A stretch of 34,400 nt of DNA from the NCBI GenBank assembly GCA_027624175.1, contig JAQBXT010000021.1, positions 1-34,400 on the forward strand, read 5' to 3'. Position 1 is the stretch's first letter, and each line of letters opens with the position of its first letter. The notes beneath the pieces are model-generated. The model was not told where the DNA came from. It ran no database searches and worked only from the letters and a program-made list of their open reading frames with translations. This stretch comes from Pseudomonadota bacterium (GTDB taxonomy: Bacteria > Pseudomonadota > Gammaproteobacteria > Burkholderiales > SG8-39). Positions 6,167 through 14,701 of this stretch are shown in pieces. The position numbers and the translations under genes are program-made.

Positions 6167-7992
6167 TAGACGTAGCCCCCGGCCGCGCTGTCGGCGTCGA
6201 GCGGCGGGCCGATGAGCTGGCCCTGCACCAGGTCGCAGCCCTGGGCGGCGAGGAAATCCCTCTGCGCCCCGGTTTCGACGCCTTCGGCGACCACTTTCAG
6301 GCCGAGGGCGTGCGCCAGGCCGATGATGCCGCGCACCAGCGATTCGGCGTTGCGGTCCCCCGGCACGTCGGCGACAAATGCGCGGTCGATCTTCAACCGG
6401 TCCACCGGGAAGCGCCGCAGGTAGGCAAGGCTCGAGTAGCCGGTGCCGAAATCGTCGATCGCCAGCGACACGCCCAGCTCCTTGAGTTTCTTGAGCGTGC
6501 TCACGGCGACGTCGGTCTGCTGCATCGCCGTGGTCTCGGTGATCTCCAGCACCAGCAGCTTCGGCGGCAGCCCGCTCTCGGCGAGGACGCGGCGCACCAG
6601 CTCGATCAGCTTGGGGTCCTTGAACTGCCGCGCCGATAGATTCACCGCCACCTGCACGCCGTGCTCGGTGCCGATGAAGGTGGCCCAGCGGCAGGCTTCG
6701 CGCAGCACCCATTCGCCGATGCCCAGGATCAATCCGGTGTCCTCGGCCAGCTGGATGAACTCGGCAGGGGGCACCAGGCCTTTTTGCGGATGCTGCCAGT
6801 GCACCAGCGCCTCGTGCGCCACCACCGCGCCGCCCTTGAGCTCGGCGACCGGCTGGTAGTGCAGCACCAGCTCGCCTTTTTTCACCGCGCGACGCAGGTC
6901 GCTCTCGAGCGCCAGGCGGCGCGAAGCCGTCTGGTTCATCTGCTCGGTGAAGAACTGGTAGTTGGCGCGACCCGATTCCTTGGCGTGGTACATCGCCGCA
7001 TCGGCGTTGCGGATCAGCGTCTCCGCATCGCGTCCGTCGTCGGGAAACACTGCAATGCCGATGGACGGCGTGACCGTCAGGTCGCGGTCGGCGGCGCGCA
7101 CCGGCTGCGACAGGGTTTCGATGATCTTGCCGGCGACGTGCGCGGCGTCCGTGGAGCGCTTGGCCTCCGGCAGCACCACCACGAATTCGTCGCCGCCGAT
7201 GCGGCAGATGGTGTCGCCGACCCGCAGCTGCTTCACCAGGCGCTGCGCCACTTCCTGCAGCACCTGGTCGCCCGCGGCGTGGCCGAGAGAATCGTTGATG
7301 GCCTTGAAGCGGTCCAGGTCCACGAACATCACCGCGGTCTGCTGGCGGTTGCGCTGGCTGAGCGCGAGCGCCTGCGTCAGGCGATCCTCCAGCAGCCGCC
7401 GGTTGGGCAAGCCGGTGAGCGCGTCGTGGTCGGCGAGGTGCCTGGCACGCTCCTCCGCGTCGCGCCGGTCGCCGATCTCGGCGCCGAGGCGCGCGTTGGC
7501 GGCCTTCAGCTCGGCGGTGCGCTCGGCCACCGCGCGCTCGAGCGATTCACGCAGTTCGTCTCCGGCGCGGCGCTGCTCGGTGACATCCTCGACGATCCAC
7601 ACCGTGCCCTGGCCAGGGTCGGCGGTACTGATCGCCTTGGCGATCACGCGGCCGAGGAAGGTGGAGCCGTCCTTGCGGCGCATCTCCCAGTCGAGGTCGA
7701 GCTGCTTGCCGGCGCTGAGCACCGGCACTGCAATGCGTCCGAGCGCCTCGTAGCTCTCGCTCGAGGCGTACACCACTTCGCCCGATTGGCCAATCAGTTC
7801 GTCGGGGTGCCAGCCGAACAGGTCGGCGAATTTCGGGTTGCACAGGAAGAACTTGCGATCGCGCATGAAAGCGATGCCGATCGATGCGTTGGCCAGCACC
7901 GCCTCGTATTCGAGCTGCGTGAAGCGCGTGCGCCCCGCGTAGCTCGCCGGCGGCTGCTCCAGCTTGTTCTCGGGTGCGCTGCGGTCGTTCAT
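6166..7992 (-). CDS. PAS-GGDEF-EAL cyclic-di-GMP signalling protein
   Basis: This 608-aa protein has no membrane segment, so it is probably a cytosolic sensor. A PAS/PAC region (residues ~25-140; FMRDRKFFLCNPKFADLFGW, MRRKDGSTFLGRV, EDVTEQR) is followed by a coiled coil (~143-185), a GGDEF domain (~186-350) and an EAL domain (~358-600). The cyclase active site GGDEF (266-270) is intact, and RVGD (257-260) forms the inhibitory RxxD I-site. The EAL domain keeps E394 (EAL), N451 (VNLSARQF), EITET, DDFGTGYSSL (513-522), LKID and EGVET, so phosphodiesterase activity is plausible; the arginine usual after EAL is histidine (EALVHW). Both activities are thus possible. Start ATG at 7990-7992 overlaps the lipoprotein stop (ATGA). 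Confidence 0.95.
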   Translation of the reverse strand: MNDRSAPENKLEQPPASYAGRTRFTQLEYEAVLANASIGIAFMRDRKFFLCNPKFADLFGWHPDELIGQSGEVVYASSESYEALGRIAVPVLSAGKQLDLDWEMRRKDGSTFLGRVIAKAISTADPGQGTVWIVEDVTEQRRAGDELRESLERAVAERTAELKAANARLGAEIGDRRDAEERARHLADHDALTGLPNRRLLEDRLTQALALSQRNRQQTAVMFVDLDRFKAINDSLGHAAGDQVLQEVAQRLVKQLRVGDTICRIGGDEFVVVLPEAKRSTDAAHVAGKIIETLSQPVRAADRDLTVTPSIGIAVFPDDGRDAETLIRNADAAMYHAKESGRANYQFFTEQMNQTASRRLALESDLRRAVKKGELVLHYQPVAELKGGAVVAHEALVHWQHPQKGLVPPAEFIQLAEDTGLILGIGEWVLREACRWATFIGTEHGVQVAVNLSARQFKDPKLIELVRRVLAESGLPPKLLVLEITETTAMQQTDVAVSTLKKLKELGVSLAIDDFGTGYSSLAYLRRFPVDRLKIDRAFVADVPGDRNAESLVRGIIGLAHALGLKVVAEGVETGAQRDFLAAQGCDLVQGQLIGPPLDADSAAGGYV

Positions 7993-8819
7993 CGCGCGGC
8001 CGCCAGCAGGTCGAATCCGCGCGCGTACCCGCGCAGCCGTGCGATGGCGTGCTGGCGCTGCCCCGGGCTCAGCGTGCGGTTCAGGTCCACGAGCAGGTCG
8101 AAATACTCCGCCACGAACGCGCGGTTGGCCTCGGCGAAGTGCGCCTCGCGCCCGCGGTCCCAGTGCGCAGCCCAGTCGGCGAGGCGCGCACCCGCTTCGC
8201 GCGCGCGCAGCATGGCCAGCAGCTCCGCTTGCTGGCGCCGGCGCTCGCGGTCGCGCAGCTCGCCGTTGAGCGGCGCCCTGTCGCTGAACTGCCGGACCCG
8301 CTCGCGTTGCGCCTCGTCCAGGTTCCCAAGCCATTCCTCCACGGTCTGCAGCGTGCGCGCCAGGCGTCTGGCCCTGAGCTGCTCGCTCGAGCCTTCCAGG
8401 TGCTCACGGGCGAACTTGCGGTTGGACTCGGCAATGCGCCGCTCCAGGTGCTCGAGCTGCGCAAGCGCCAGGCCATCGAGCAGATCCGCCGCTTCCGCGC
8501 CGGCGCGGCGTAAACTTTCCCGCGCCTGCGCCCTGATGGAATCGTACCCCCAAAGCAGATCGTCCCGCGAGACGCCGCGCGCGATGCGCGCGCTCGCCTC
8601 GTCCGCGAGGCGCGCGTACCGCGGCAGCGCCCGCGCGCGGTGCCAGCCGAGGAAGGCGTCAACGCGCTCGCCGTAGGCTTTTGCCTGGTCGTCCTGCAGG
8701 TCGAGGTAGTGCGCGCCCTGCCAGCGCAGCCAGGTGTCGGCGTTGTTGTAAGCGAATTCGAGCGCGCTGCAACCGCCGAGCAGCCCGAGCAGCGCAAGCA
8801 AGGCAATGCGCCGGATCAC
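7989..8819 (-). CDS. Lipoprotein, DUF6279-like
   Basis: The 276-aa protein has a short N-terminal signal with lipobox LLGGC (lipidated C17), followed by SALEFAYNNADTWLRWQGAH, the typical opening of the DUF6279 lipoprotein family. The rest is highly charged and helical, rich in Arg, Glu and Ala (ERRIAESNRKFAREHLEG, RDRERRRQQAELLAMLRARE), suggesting a coiled periplasmic protein held in a membrane by its lipid anchor. No enzymatic motif is visible and the function is unknown. The start is GTG at 8817-8819, overlapping the reductase stop in a GTGA junction; the stop overlaps the GGDEF-EAL start. The tight coupling places it in the same transcript as the redox and c-di-GMP genes. Confidence 0.85.
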   Translation of the reverse strand: MIRRIALLALLGLLGGCSALEFAYNNADTWLRWQGAHYLDLQDDQAKAYGERVDAFLGWHRARALPRYARLADEASARIARGVSRDDLLWGYDSIRAQARESLRRAGAEAADLLDGLALAQLEHLERRIAESNRKFAREHLEGSSEQLRARRLARTLQTVEEWLGNLDEAQRERVRQFSDRAPLNGELRDRERRRQQAELLAMLRAREAGARLADWAAHWDRGREAHFAEANRAFVAEYFDLLVDLNRTLSPGQRQHAIARLRGYARGFDLLAAAR

Positions 8820-9559
8820 CAGTAGTTCTCCACGCTGATGTGCCCGGGCATGCGCCGGCGGTGCTTGCGCATGCCGCGCGCGACCAGCTCCGCGGTGGCG
8901 TCCTTCACCATGGCGGGATTACCGCACAGCATCACGTGCGAGTCCGCTGCCGAGAGCGCAACGCCGGCTGCCGCCTCCAGCCGGCCATCCGCGATCGCCG
9001 CCGGCACGCGCCCGGCAAGTGCGCCGCCTGCCGCCTCGCGGCTGACGAAGTCGACGACGCGCAAGCGTTCGCCGTGCAATTGCGTGAGCGCCGCGAGCGG
9101 CTCGCGGTACACCAGCTCGGCGGCGTGGCGCACCGCGTGCACCAGCACAACGCGCTCGAAGCGCCGCCACGGCGTCTCGGTGCGCAGGATCGACAGGAAA
9201 GGCGCGAGTCCGGTGCCGGTGGCGATCATCCACAGGGTGCGCGTGTCCGGCACCTCCGCCATCACCAGGAAGCCCGAGGGATTCGGCGCCAGGTACAGCG
9301 TGTCGCCCGGCACGAGCGCGGCGAGGCGCGGCGAGAGCGGACCCTCGGGGACGATCACGCCGTAGAACTCGAGCGTCGGGTCCCCGGGCGGGTTGACGAA
9401 GGAGAACGGGCGCGCCACGCGCGCACCGTCGATGTCGAGCGCGATCCTGACGAACTGCCCGGCCGCGAAGGAGAGCGGCGGCGCCGCCACGCGCAGCGAA
9501 TACAGCGCCGGCGTCCAGTGCCGGTTCTCGATCACGCGCGCCTCGAGCCAGAGGGCCAT
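8816..9559 (-). CDS. fpr: Ferredoxin/flavodoxin-NADP reductase
   Basis: A 247-aa FAD-dependent reductase of the short bacterial FNR type, moving electrons between NADPH and ferredoxin or flavodoxin in the cytoplasm. FAD-binding R50-P51-F52-S53 lies in VARPFSFVNPPG. The NADP-binding loop is IATGTGLAPFLSILR (TGTG 114-117), the later nucleotide-site motif is MLCGNPAMVKD, and the protein ends in an aromatic tail, HISVENYW, as usual in bacterial FNRs. ATG start at 9557-9559, 12 bases after the DUF3301 gene. It may supply redox partners for oxidative stress response or for ferredoxin-dependent enzymes encoded elsewhere; none is in this window. Confidence 0.93.
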   Translation of the reverse strand: MALWLEARVIENRHWTPALYSLRVAAPPLSFAAGQFVRIALDIDGARVARPFSFVNPPGDPTLEFYGVIVPEGPLSPRLAALVPGDTLYLAPNPSGFLVMAEVPDTRTLWMIATGTGLAPFLSILRTETPWRRFERVVLVHAVRHAAELVYREPLAALTQLHGERLRVVDFVSREAAGGALAGRVPAAIADGRLEAAAGVALSAADSHVMLCGNPAMVKDATAELVARGMRKHRRRMPGHISVENYW

Positions 9560-9571
9560 TTCAGCGCGCCC

Positions 9572-9883
9572 TCATGGCTGCATCCGGTACGGCTCGAGCT
9601 GCAGGTCCTCGAGCTGCGCGCCGAGCATGACGATGGCGCCGCGGCGGCGGTTGTCGCCGGTGTCGGAGAATTCGAAGCCGTAGCTGCGCCGCAGCCGCAG
9701 CCGCCCTTCGTCGTCGCGCGCCAGTGCAATGCGGTTGAAGAACACGGTTTCGTCGAGCAGCTGCACGCCGTAGCGCACGCAGGCGGCGCGCCCCGCGGCC
9801 ACGGCGCGCTCGCGCGCCCGCAGGCTGTCGATCCAGAACGCGAGGCCGGCGAACACGAGCGCGATGGCGGCGGTCTCCCACAT
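9572..9883 (-). CDS. DUF3301 family membrane-anchored protein
   Basis: The 103-aa product has one N-terminal hydrophobic helix (ETAAIALVFAGLAFWIDSLR) followed by a soluble domain with the conserved pattern of DUF3301: RERAVAAGRAACVRYGVQLL, then DETV, a D-E-G-R-L strand, RRSYGFEFSDTGDNRRRG and IVMLG. It is likely anchored in the inner membrane. The molecular function of the family is not known to me. It is the first gene after livM on this strand, 64 bases away, and sits next to the FNR gene. Start ATG at 9881-9883; AGGA about 12 bases upstream is a weak ribosome-binding site. Confidence 0.85.
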   Translation of the reverse strand: MWETAAIALVFAGLAFWIDSLRARERAVAAGRAACVRYGVQLLDETVFFNRIALARDDEGRLRLRRSYGFEFSDTGDNRRRGAIVMLGAQLEDLQLEPYRMQP

Positions 9884-9947
9884 CTTCGGTGTTGATCCTG
9901 TCTGTTGACCCCGGCCCGGGTCTGAAGTGCCCGTCGATGCGCGAGGC

Positions 9948-10937
9948 TCAGCCCGCCGCCGCCGGCGCCGGCGGCGCGCGACGCTTTTTCCAGGCCTCCT
10001 GCGCCGCGCCGAGGATACCCTTGGGCATGAAGATGATGAACAGCACCAGCATCAGGCCGTAGAGCGTGCCATCGAGACCGTGGATGTCGTGGCCGAGCGC
10101 GAGGCGCAGCCCCTCGGCAAGCAGCAGCGTGAAGGCCGCGCCGACCGTCGGCCCGAGGCGCACGAACATGCCGCCGGCGATCGCGCCGAACACAATCTGC
10201 AGGCTGATGCCGATGCCCGAGACGGTATCCGGGTTCACGTAGAGCTGGTACTGCGCGTACAGCACGCCGCCCAGGCAGGTCATCAGCGCCGAGATCATGG
10301 TGACGCCGAGCTTGAGCCGGGTGATGTTCATACCGACCGAGGCCGCGGCCTCCTCCTCCTGGCTGATCGCCTCGAGCGCGAGGCGTTCCATCGAGCGGTC
10401 GACGCGCGTCCACACCCACAGCCCGCCGAGCCAGAACGCGAAGATGATGTAGAACCAAACCAGCTTGGAGGAAAACTGCAGCGCTACCAGCGACCCGGAA
10501 GTGTCGGCAAGTGCGGTCACCGGGGTCACGCCGAGCGAGCCGCCGGTCTGGTCGCGCAGCGCGACGATGATCAGCCGCGCCACTTCGGACAGCGCGAGGG
10601 TCACCAGCGCGAAGTAGTGGCCGACGATCTTGAAGCGGAAGCACGGATAGCCGATGACGAAGGCGATCACCGCTGTCACGCCGAGCGCGAGGGGAATGCC
10701 AAGCCAGGGCGTGAGGCCGTAGTGGTTCCAGCCCATCACCACCACGTAGGCGCCGATGCCGAGAAAGGCGCCGTGGCCCAGGCTCACCAGGCCCAGGCGC
10801 CCCATCACCGCCCAGCCGGTATACACGAAGGCCCACAGCAGCGTCATGATCAGCAGGTGCAGCGGGTAGTTGCCCATGCCCGCCAGCGGCGCCGCCGCAA
10901 GCAGCGCCAGGCCGGCCCAGCGCAGTGGATTGCCCAC
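9948..10937 (-). CDS. livM: Branched-chain/hydrophobic amino acid ABC transporter permease
   Basis: The 329-aa integral membrane protein belongs to the LivM group, with about eight to ten hydrophobic segments. Typical motifs are GRLGLVSLGHGAFLGIGAYV near the N-terminus, ARLIIVALRDQTGGSLGVTP, and the cytoplasmic coupling region ISQEEEAAASVGMNITRLKL. The end IIFMPKGILGAAQEAWKKRR is characteristic of the family. It pairs with LivH to form the translocation channel driven by LivG and LivF. ATG at 10935-10937 follows the livH stop by one base, so the two are translationally linked. Substrate class is discussed under livK. Confidence 0.95.
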   Translation of the reverse strand: MGNPLRWAGLALLAAAPLAGMGNYPLHLLIMTLLWAFVYTGWAVMGRLGLVSLGHGAFLGIGAYVVVMGWNHYGLTPWLGIPLALGVTAVIAFVIGYPCFRFKIVGHYFALVTLALSEVARLIIVALRDQTGGSLGVTPVTALADTSGSLVALQFSSKLVWFYIIFAFWLGGLWVWTRVDRSMERLALEAISQEEEAAASVGMNITRLKLGVTMISALMTCLGGVLYAQYQLYVNPDTVSGIGISLQIVFGAIAGGMFVRLGPTVGAAFTLLLAEGLRLALGHDIHGLDGTLYGLMLVLFIIFMPKGILGAAQEAWKKRRAPPAPAAAG

Positions 10938-10938
10938 C

Positions 10939-11805
10939 CTACTTGCCTCCGAGGATGCCCTGGGGCCGCCAGAACATCATTGCGATGAAGAACAGGAACG
11001 CGAGCACGTAGCCCCACTCGATGTGCAGGACGTAGCCGCCCACGGAGATGAACTGGGCGAAGATGAACGCGGCGATGAAGCCGCCGAGCATGTTGCCCAG
11101 ACCGCCCAGCACGACGATGATGAAGGTGATCGGGCCGAAAGTGAGCCCGATGGCGGGGTGGATGTCGTACTGCAGCACCAGCAGGCAGGCGGCGAGCCCG
11201 GCGAGGCCGCCGCCCAGCGCCGAGGTGATGACGAAGATGCGGTTCGCGTTCACGCCCATCAGCGGCATGATCGCGCGGTCCTGCGAGATGGCGCGGATCG
11301 CCGTGCCGACGTAGGTGCGCGTGAGAAACAGGTACACGCCCACCATGCCGCCGAGCGCCACCAGGAAGGCGATGAGCCGCGCGAAGCTGAGGTACATGCC
11401 GCCGAACTGCAGCGCCGGCAGGCTCACGCCGATGTTGCGGAACTCGACGCCGAAGACGAGCGTCGCCGCGGCCTGCAGGAAAAACAGCACCCCGCCGGTA
11501 ACCAGCAACTGGTTGATCGGCTCGGCGGCAAGCACCGGCCGGATCACGAACTGGTGCAGCACCGCCCCGAGCGCCGCCACCGACAGGATCGCCACCAGCA
11601 TCGCCAGCCACAGCGGCCAGCCGAACACGTTGTGCGTGTAGTACACCGCATACATGCCGATCATCACCAGCTCGGCGTAGCAGATCCACACCACATCGAT
11701 GACGCCGAAGATCAGGTTCAGCCCCAGCGCGAGCAGCGCCAGCACGCCCCCGAGCAGCAGCCCGTTGATTACCGCCTCGAGCAGGAAGATATCGAAGAAT
11801 TCCAT
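10939..11805 (-). CDS. livH: Branched-chain/hydrophobic amino acid ABC transporter permease
   Basis: The 288-aa integral membrane protein has the LivH pattern: N-terminal NGLLLGGVLALLALGLNLIF, the coupling-loop sequence AIRAISQDRAIMPLMGVNAN, the segment GLTFGPITFIIVVLGGLGNM, and the end MMFWRPQGILGGK. Eight or so membrane spans are predicted from hydrophobicity. It forms the channel with LivM. It starts at ATG 11803-11805, 13 bases after livF. The order livK-G-F-H-M differs from the E. coli order but is common in beta- and alphaproteobacterial HAAT-family systems. Confidence 0.95.
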   Translation of the reverse strand: MEFFDIFLLEAVINGLLLGGVLALLALGLNLIFGVIDVVWICYAELVMIGMYAVYYTHNVFGWPLWLAMLVAILSVAALGAVLHQFVIRPVLAAEPINQLLVTGGVLFFLQAAATLVFGVEFRNIGVSLPALQFGGMYLSFARLIAFLVALGGMVGVYLFLTRTYVGTAIRAISQDRAIMPLMGVNANRIFVITSALGGGLAGLAACLLVLQYDIHPAIGLTFGPITFIIVVLGGLGNMLGGFIAAFIFAQFISVGGYVLHIEWGYVLAFLFFIAMMFWRPQGILGGK

Positions 11806-11818
11806 CGTGCCTCCGCGG

Positions 11819-12522
<704 letters not shown>

Positions 12523-12523
<1 letters not shown>

Positions 12524-13281
12524 CAGCCGGTCCTCGCGGCCACGGTGGCCTGCACGTCGCCGGCATCGGTGCCCAGATACACCTCGATCACCTTGCGGTC
12601 GTGCGCCACCTCGTCGGGCCGGCCCGCGGCGATCACTTCGCCATGATCGAGCACGATGCAGCGGTCCACGACGCGCATCAGCACGCCCATGATGTGCTCG
12701 ACCCAGATGATGGAGATGCCGCGCTTGTCGCGGATGCCCGCCAGCATGTCGGCCGCCTGGTCCATCTCGGCATGGTCCAGGCCCCCGAGCGACTCATCAG
12801 CGAGCAGGAGCTGCGGGCGCGTGGCGAGTGCGCGCGCGAGCTCCAGCTTCTTCAGGCCCGCGGCGCCCAGCCCGTCGGCGCGCGCGGCGGAATCCGCGGG
12901 CAACCCGACCAGTTCGAGCGCCTCTTTCGCCTGCGCGAAGGCCTGCTCGCGCGAGGGTCGCGCCTCCTGGCCGTAGTAGGCGGCGAGCGCGACGTTTTCC
13001 TGGATCGACAGGCGGCGGAAGGGGCGCGGGATCTGGAACGTGCGCGCAATGCCGAAGTGCGCCACGCGGCTCGCGTTCTGGCCGCTGATCTCGCGGCCGC
13101 GAAACAGGATCGAGCCGGCCGTGGGCGGCAGGGTGCCGGCAATCAGGTTGAAGATGGTGCTCTTGCCCGAGCCGTTGGGCCCGATGAGCCCGAGCAGCTC
13201 GCCTTCCTGCAGCTCGAACGCAACCCGGTTGACCGCGGTAAAGCCGCCGAACTGCTTGGTAAGGTCGGTGACGGTGAGCAT
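12523..13281 (-). CDS. livG: ABC transporter ATP-binding protein LivG, divergent signature motif
   Basis: A 252-aa cytoplasmic ATPase. Walker A is GPNGSGKST (residues 34-42), followed by FNLIAGTLPPTAGSI and the LivG-type FGIARTFQIPRPFRRLSIQE. The signature region is LGAAGLKKLELARAL (138-152) in place of the usual LS(Y/G)GQ form, and Walker B reads LLLADESLGGLD (E163 retained). IIWVEHIMGVLMRVVDRCIV carries the switch histidine. The altered signature occurs in a recognisable LivG subgroup as far as I recall, so the protein is probably active as a heterodimer with LivF. Start ATG 13279-13281. A strong stem-loop separates it from livK. Confidence 0.93.
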
Positions 13282-13300
13282 CGCAGGCAGGGTGCGCCCG

Positions 13301-13327
13301 CTCCCTCTCCCGCCGCGGGAGAGGGAG
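13301..13327. terminator. Strong GC stem-loop between livK and livG
   Basis: A perfect 12-bp inverted repeat, CTCCCTCTCCCG (13301-13312) and its complement (13316-13327), with a 3-base loop. There is no U-tract. The sequence resembles the CTCCCTCTCCC-type palindromes scattered through many proteobacterial genomes. In an ABC operon, such a hairpin after the binding-protein gene would protect the livK message and lower expression of livGFHM. Confidence 0.6.
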
Positions 13328-13351
13328 GGTGTGGGCGTCGTGCGAGCCCTG

Positions 13352-14647
13352 CTACCAGGAGTAGGCCGAGCTCTTCGGAATCGGCAGCAGCGGATTCGCG
13401 GTCTTGATCGCGGTCGGCCAGACGATCTTGGTCTGACCGCCCTGGTACTGCATCACCACCATAGAACTGCGCTCGTTCTGGCCCGACATCGGCGTTCCCG
13501 GCGGGAAGAACTTCACGCCGTAGCCTTGGATGGTGCCGCCCACCGGGATGTCGGTATCGAGCGAGGCCTTTCGAAGCGCCTCGGGATCGTAACCGCCGTA
13601 TTTCTTGATCGCGCGCGGCAGCACGTCGGTGAAGAAGATCCAGCTCTGGTTGAAACCCATCGAAGCATGCGGCGGCACCACCGTGGCCTTGGTCTCGGCC
13701 GTGTAGCGCTTGACCATTTCCTCGGTGAGGTCGCCCAGGCCCGGCTTGAGTGTCTTCGGGTCGAGCAACTGCGCGGCGACCGGATCGACGTTGTAGATGT
13801 ACTCGGCCTCCTTGCCGAACGTCGCCTTCAACTTGTCGAATTGGCCATAACCGGCGCCGTGGCCGATGAGCGCCGCCCACTTCAGCCCCTGCTCGCGCGC
13901 CTGGCGCCAGAACAGCGTGATGTCCGGGTTGTAGCCGGTGTGCAGGATGACGTCGGGCCGCGCGCGGCGCAGCTTGGTGATGAGCGAGGAAAGGTCCGGC
14001 GCGGTCGCCGAGTAGCCTTCCTTGAGGACCACTTGCATGCCGTACTTCTTGCAGTTCTCGTCGTTGCCCGAGGCCACGCCAGCGCCATAAGGCCCGTCCT
14101 CATAAATGATCGCGAGCTTGAGGTCCTTGGGATCCTTCTTCAACTTTGTCTTGGCGTGTTCGTTCAGGAACGAACAGGACGCCTCGCCGAACTGATCCGA
14201 ATGTACCTGCGCGCGGAATACGTGCGTGAGGTTCTTGTCCTTGAACACGCTCGAGGCGACGCACACGTTCGCCCACATGAATTTCTTTGCCGCGTCGACT
14301 TTCTGCGCCATCGGCACGCAGTGCGCGCTCGAGTACACGCCCATGATCAGGTCGACCTTCTCCTGGTCGAGCAGCCGCGTGGCTTCATTGATCGCCACCT
14401 CGGCCTTGGACTGCGCGTCGGCGTAGGTGGCGTTGATCTTGTAGCCCTCGACGCCGCCTTTCTCGTTGATCATGTCGATGGCGATCTTGGTGGCGATGCC
14501 CGCGGCCTGCGAGCCGCCGGCGGCGAATGGCCCGGTGTAGTCGTAGATCACGCCGATCTTGATTTCCTTGCCCTGCGCGAGCGCCAGCGACGAGCCCGCC
14601 GCAAGGGCGGCGGCGACGGCGAGCGTGCGCATTCCGTGGTTACGCAT
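13352..14647 (-). CDS. livK: ABC transporter periplasmic substrate-binding protein (LivK/HAAT family)
   Basis: The 431-aa protein starts with a cleavable signal peptide (GMRTLAVAAALAAGSSLALA, cut near AQG). The mature part begins KEIKIGVIYDYTGPFAAGGS, the hallmark of type I periplasmic binding proteins of the hydrophobic/branched-chain amino acid family. Further family segments are AGIATKIAIDMINEKGGVEG, LIMGVYSSAHCVPMAQKVD and VILHTGYNPDITLFWRQARE. In beta- and alphaproteobacteria such proteins bind branched-chain amino acids, amides, aromatic acids or other carboxylates, so the ligand is open. I chose ATG 14645-14647 because a very strong AAGGAGGAGAC (14652-14662) precedes it. A TTGACA element at 14696-14701 could drive it separately from the upstream catabolic genes. 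The long in-frame extension upstream of this ATG overlaps the GMC gene and is not coding. Confidence 0.95.
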   Translation of the reverse strand: MRNHGMRTLAVAAALAAGSSLALAQGKEIKIGVIYDYTGPFAAGGSQAAGIATKIAIDMINEKGGVEGYKINATYADAQSKAEVAINEATRLLDQEKVDLIMGVYSSAHCVPMAQKVDAAKKFMWANVCVASSVFKDKNLTHVFRAQVHSDQFGEASCSFLNEHAKTKLKKDPKDLKLAIIYEDGPYGAGVASGNDENCKKYGMQVVLKEGYSATAPDLSSLITKLRRARPDVILHTGYNPDITLFWRQAREQGLKWAALIGHGAGYGQFDKLKATFGKEAEYIYNVDPVAAQLLDPKTLKPGLGDLTEEMVKRYTAETKATVVPPHASMGFNQSWIFFTDVLPRAIKKYGGYDPEALRKASLDTDIPVGGTIQGYGVKFFPPGTPMSGQNERSSMVVMQYQGGQTKIVWPTAIKTANPLLPIPKSSAYSW

Positions 14648-14671
14648 GGTTGTCTCCTCCTTGAGCGGGTC

Positions 14672-14701
14672 AGTCTTTCGCAGACAGGGCCACCGTGTCA
14701 A
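14672..14701 (-). promoter_or_regulatory. Candidate sigma-70-type promoter for livK
   Basis: On the minus strand a perfect TTGACA (14696-14701) is followed after 18 bases by AAGACT (14672-14677), which matches TATAAT at only three positions. It overlaps the stop codon of the upstream GMC gene and sits directly before the strong livK ribosome-binding site. Prediction from sequence only. Confidence 0.4.

Noticed and set aside
6661-8676. A 671-codon open frame on the plus strand opposite the GGDEF-EAL and lipoprotein genes
   Set aside because: Composition is Arg/His/Ala-rich without any domain pattern, while the opposite strand carries full GGDEF, EAL and lipobox motifs; long antisense frames are expected at this GC content.
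9907-9922. Short inverted repeat GACCC...GGGTC between DUF3301 and livM
   Set aside because: Only a 5-bp stem, not distinguishable from chance in GC-rich DNA; no convincing promoter or terminator seen in this 64-base gap.
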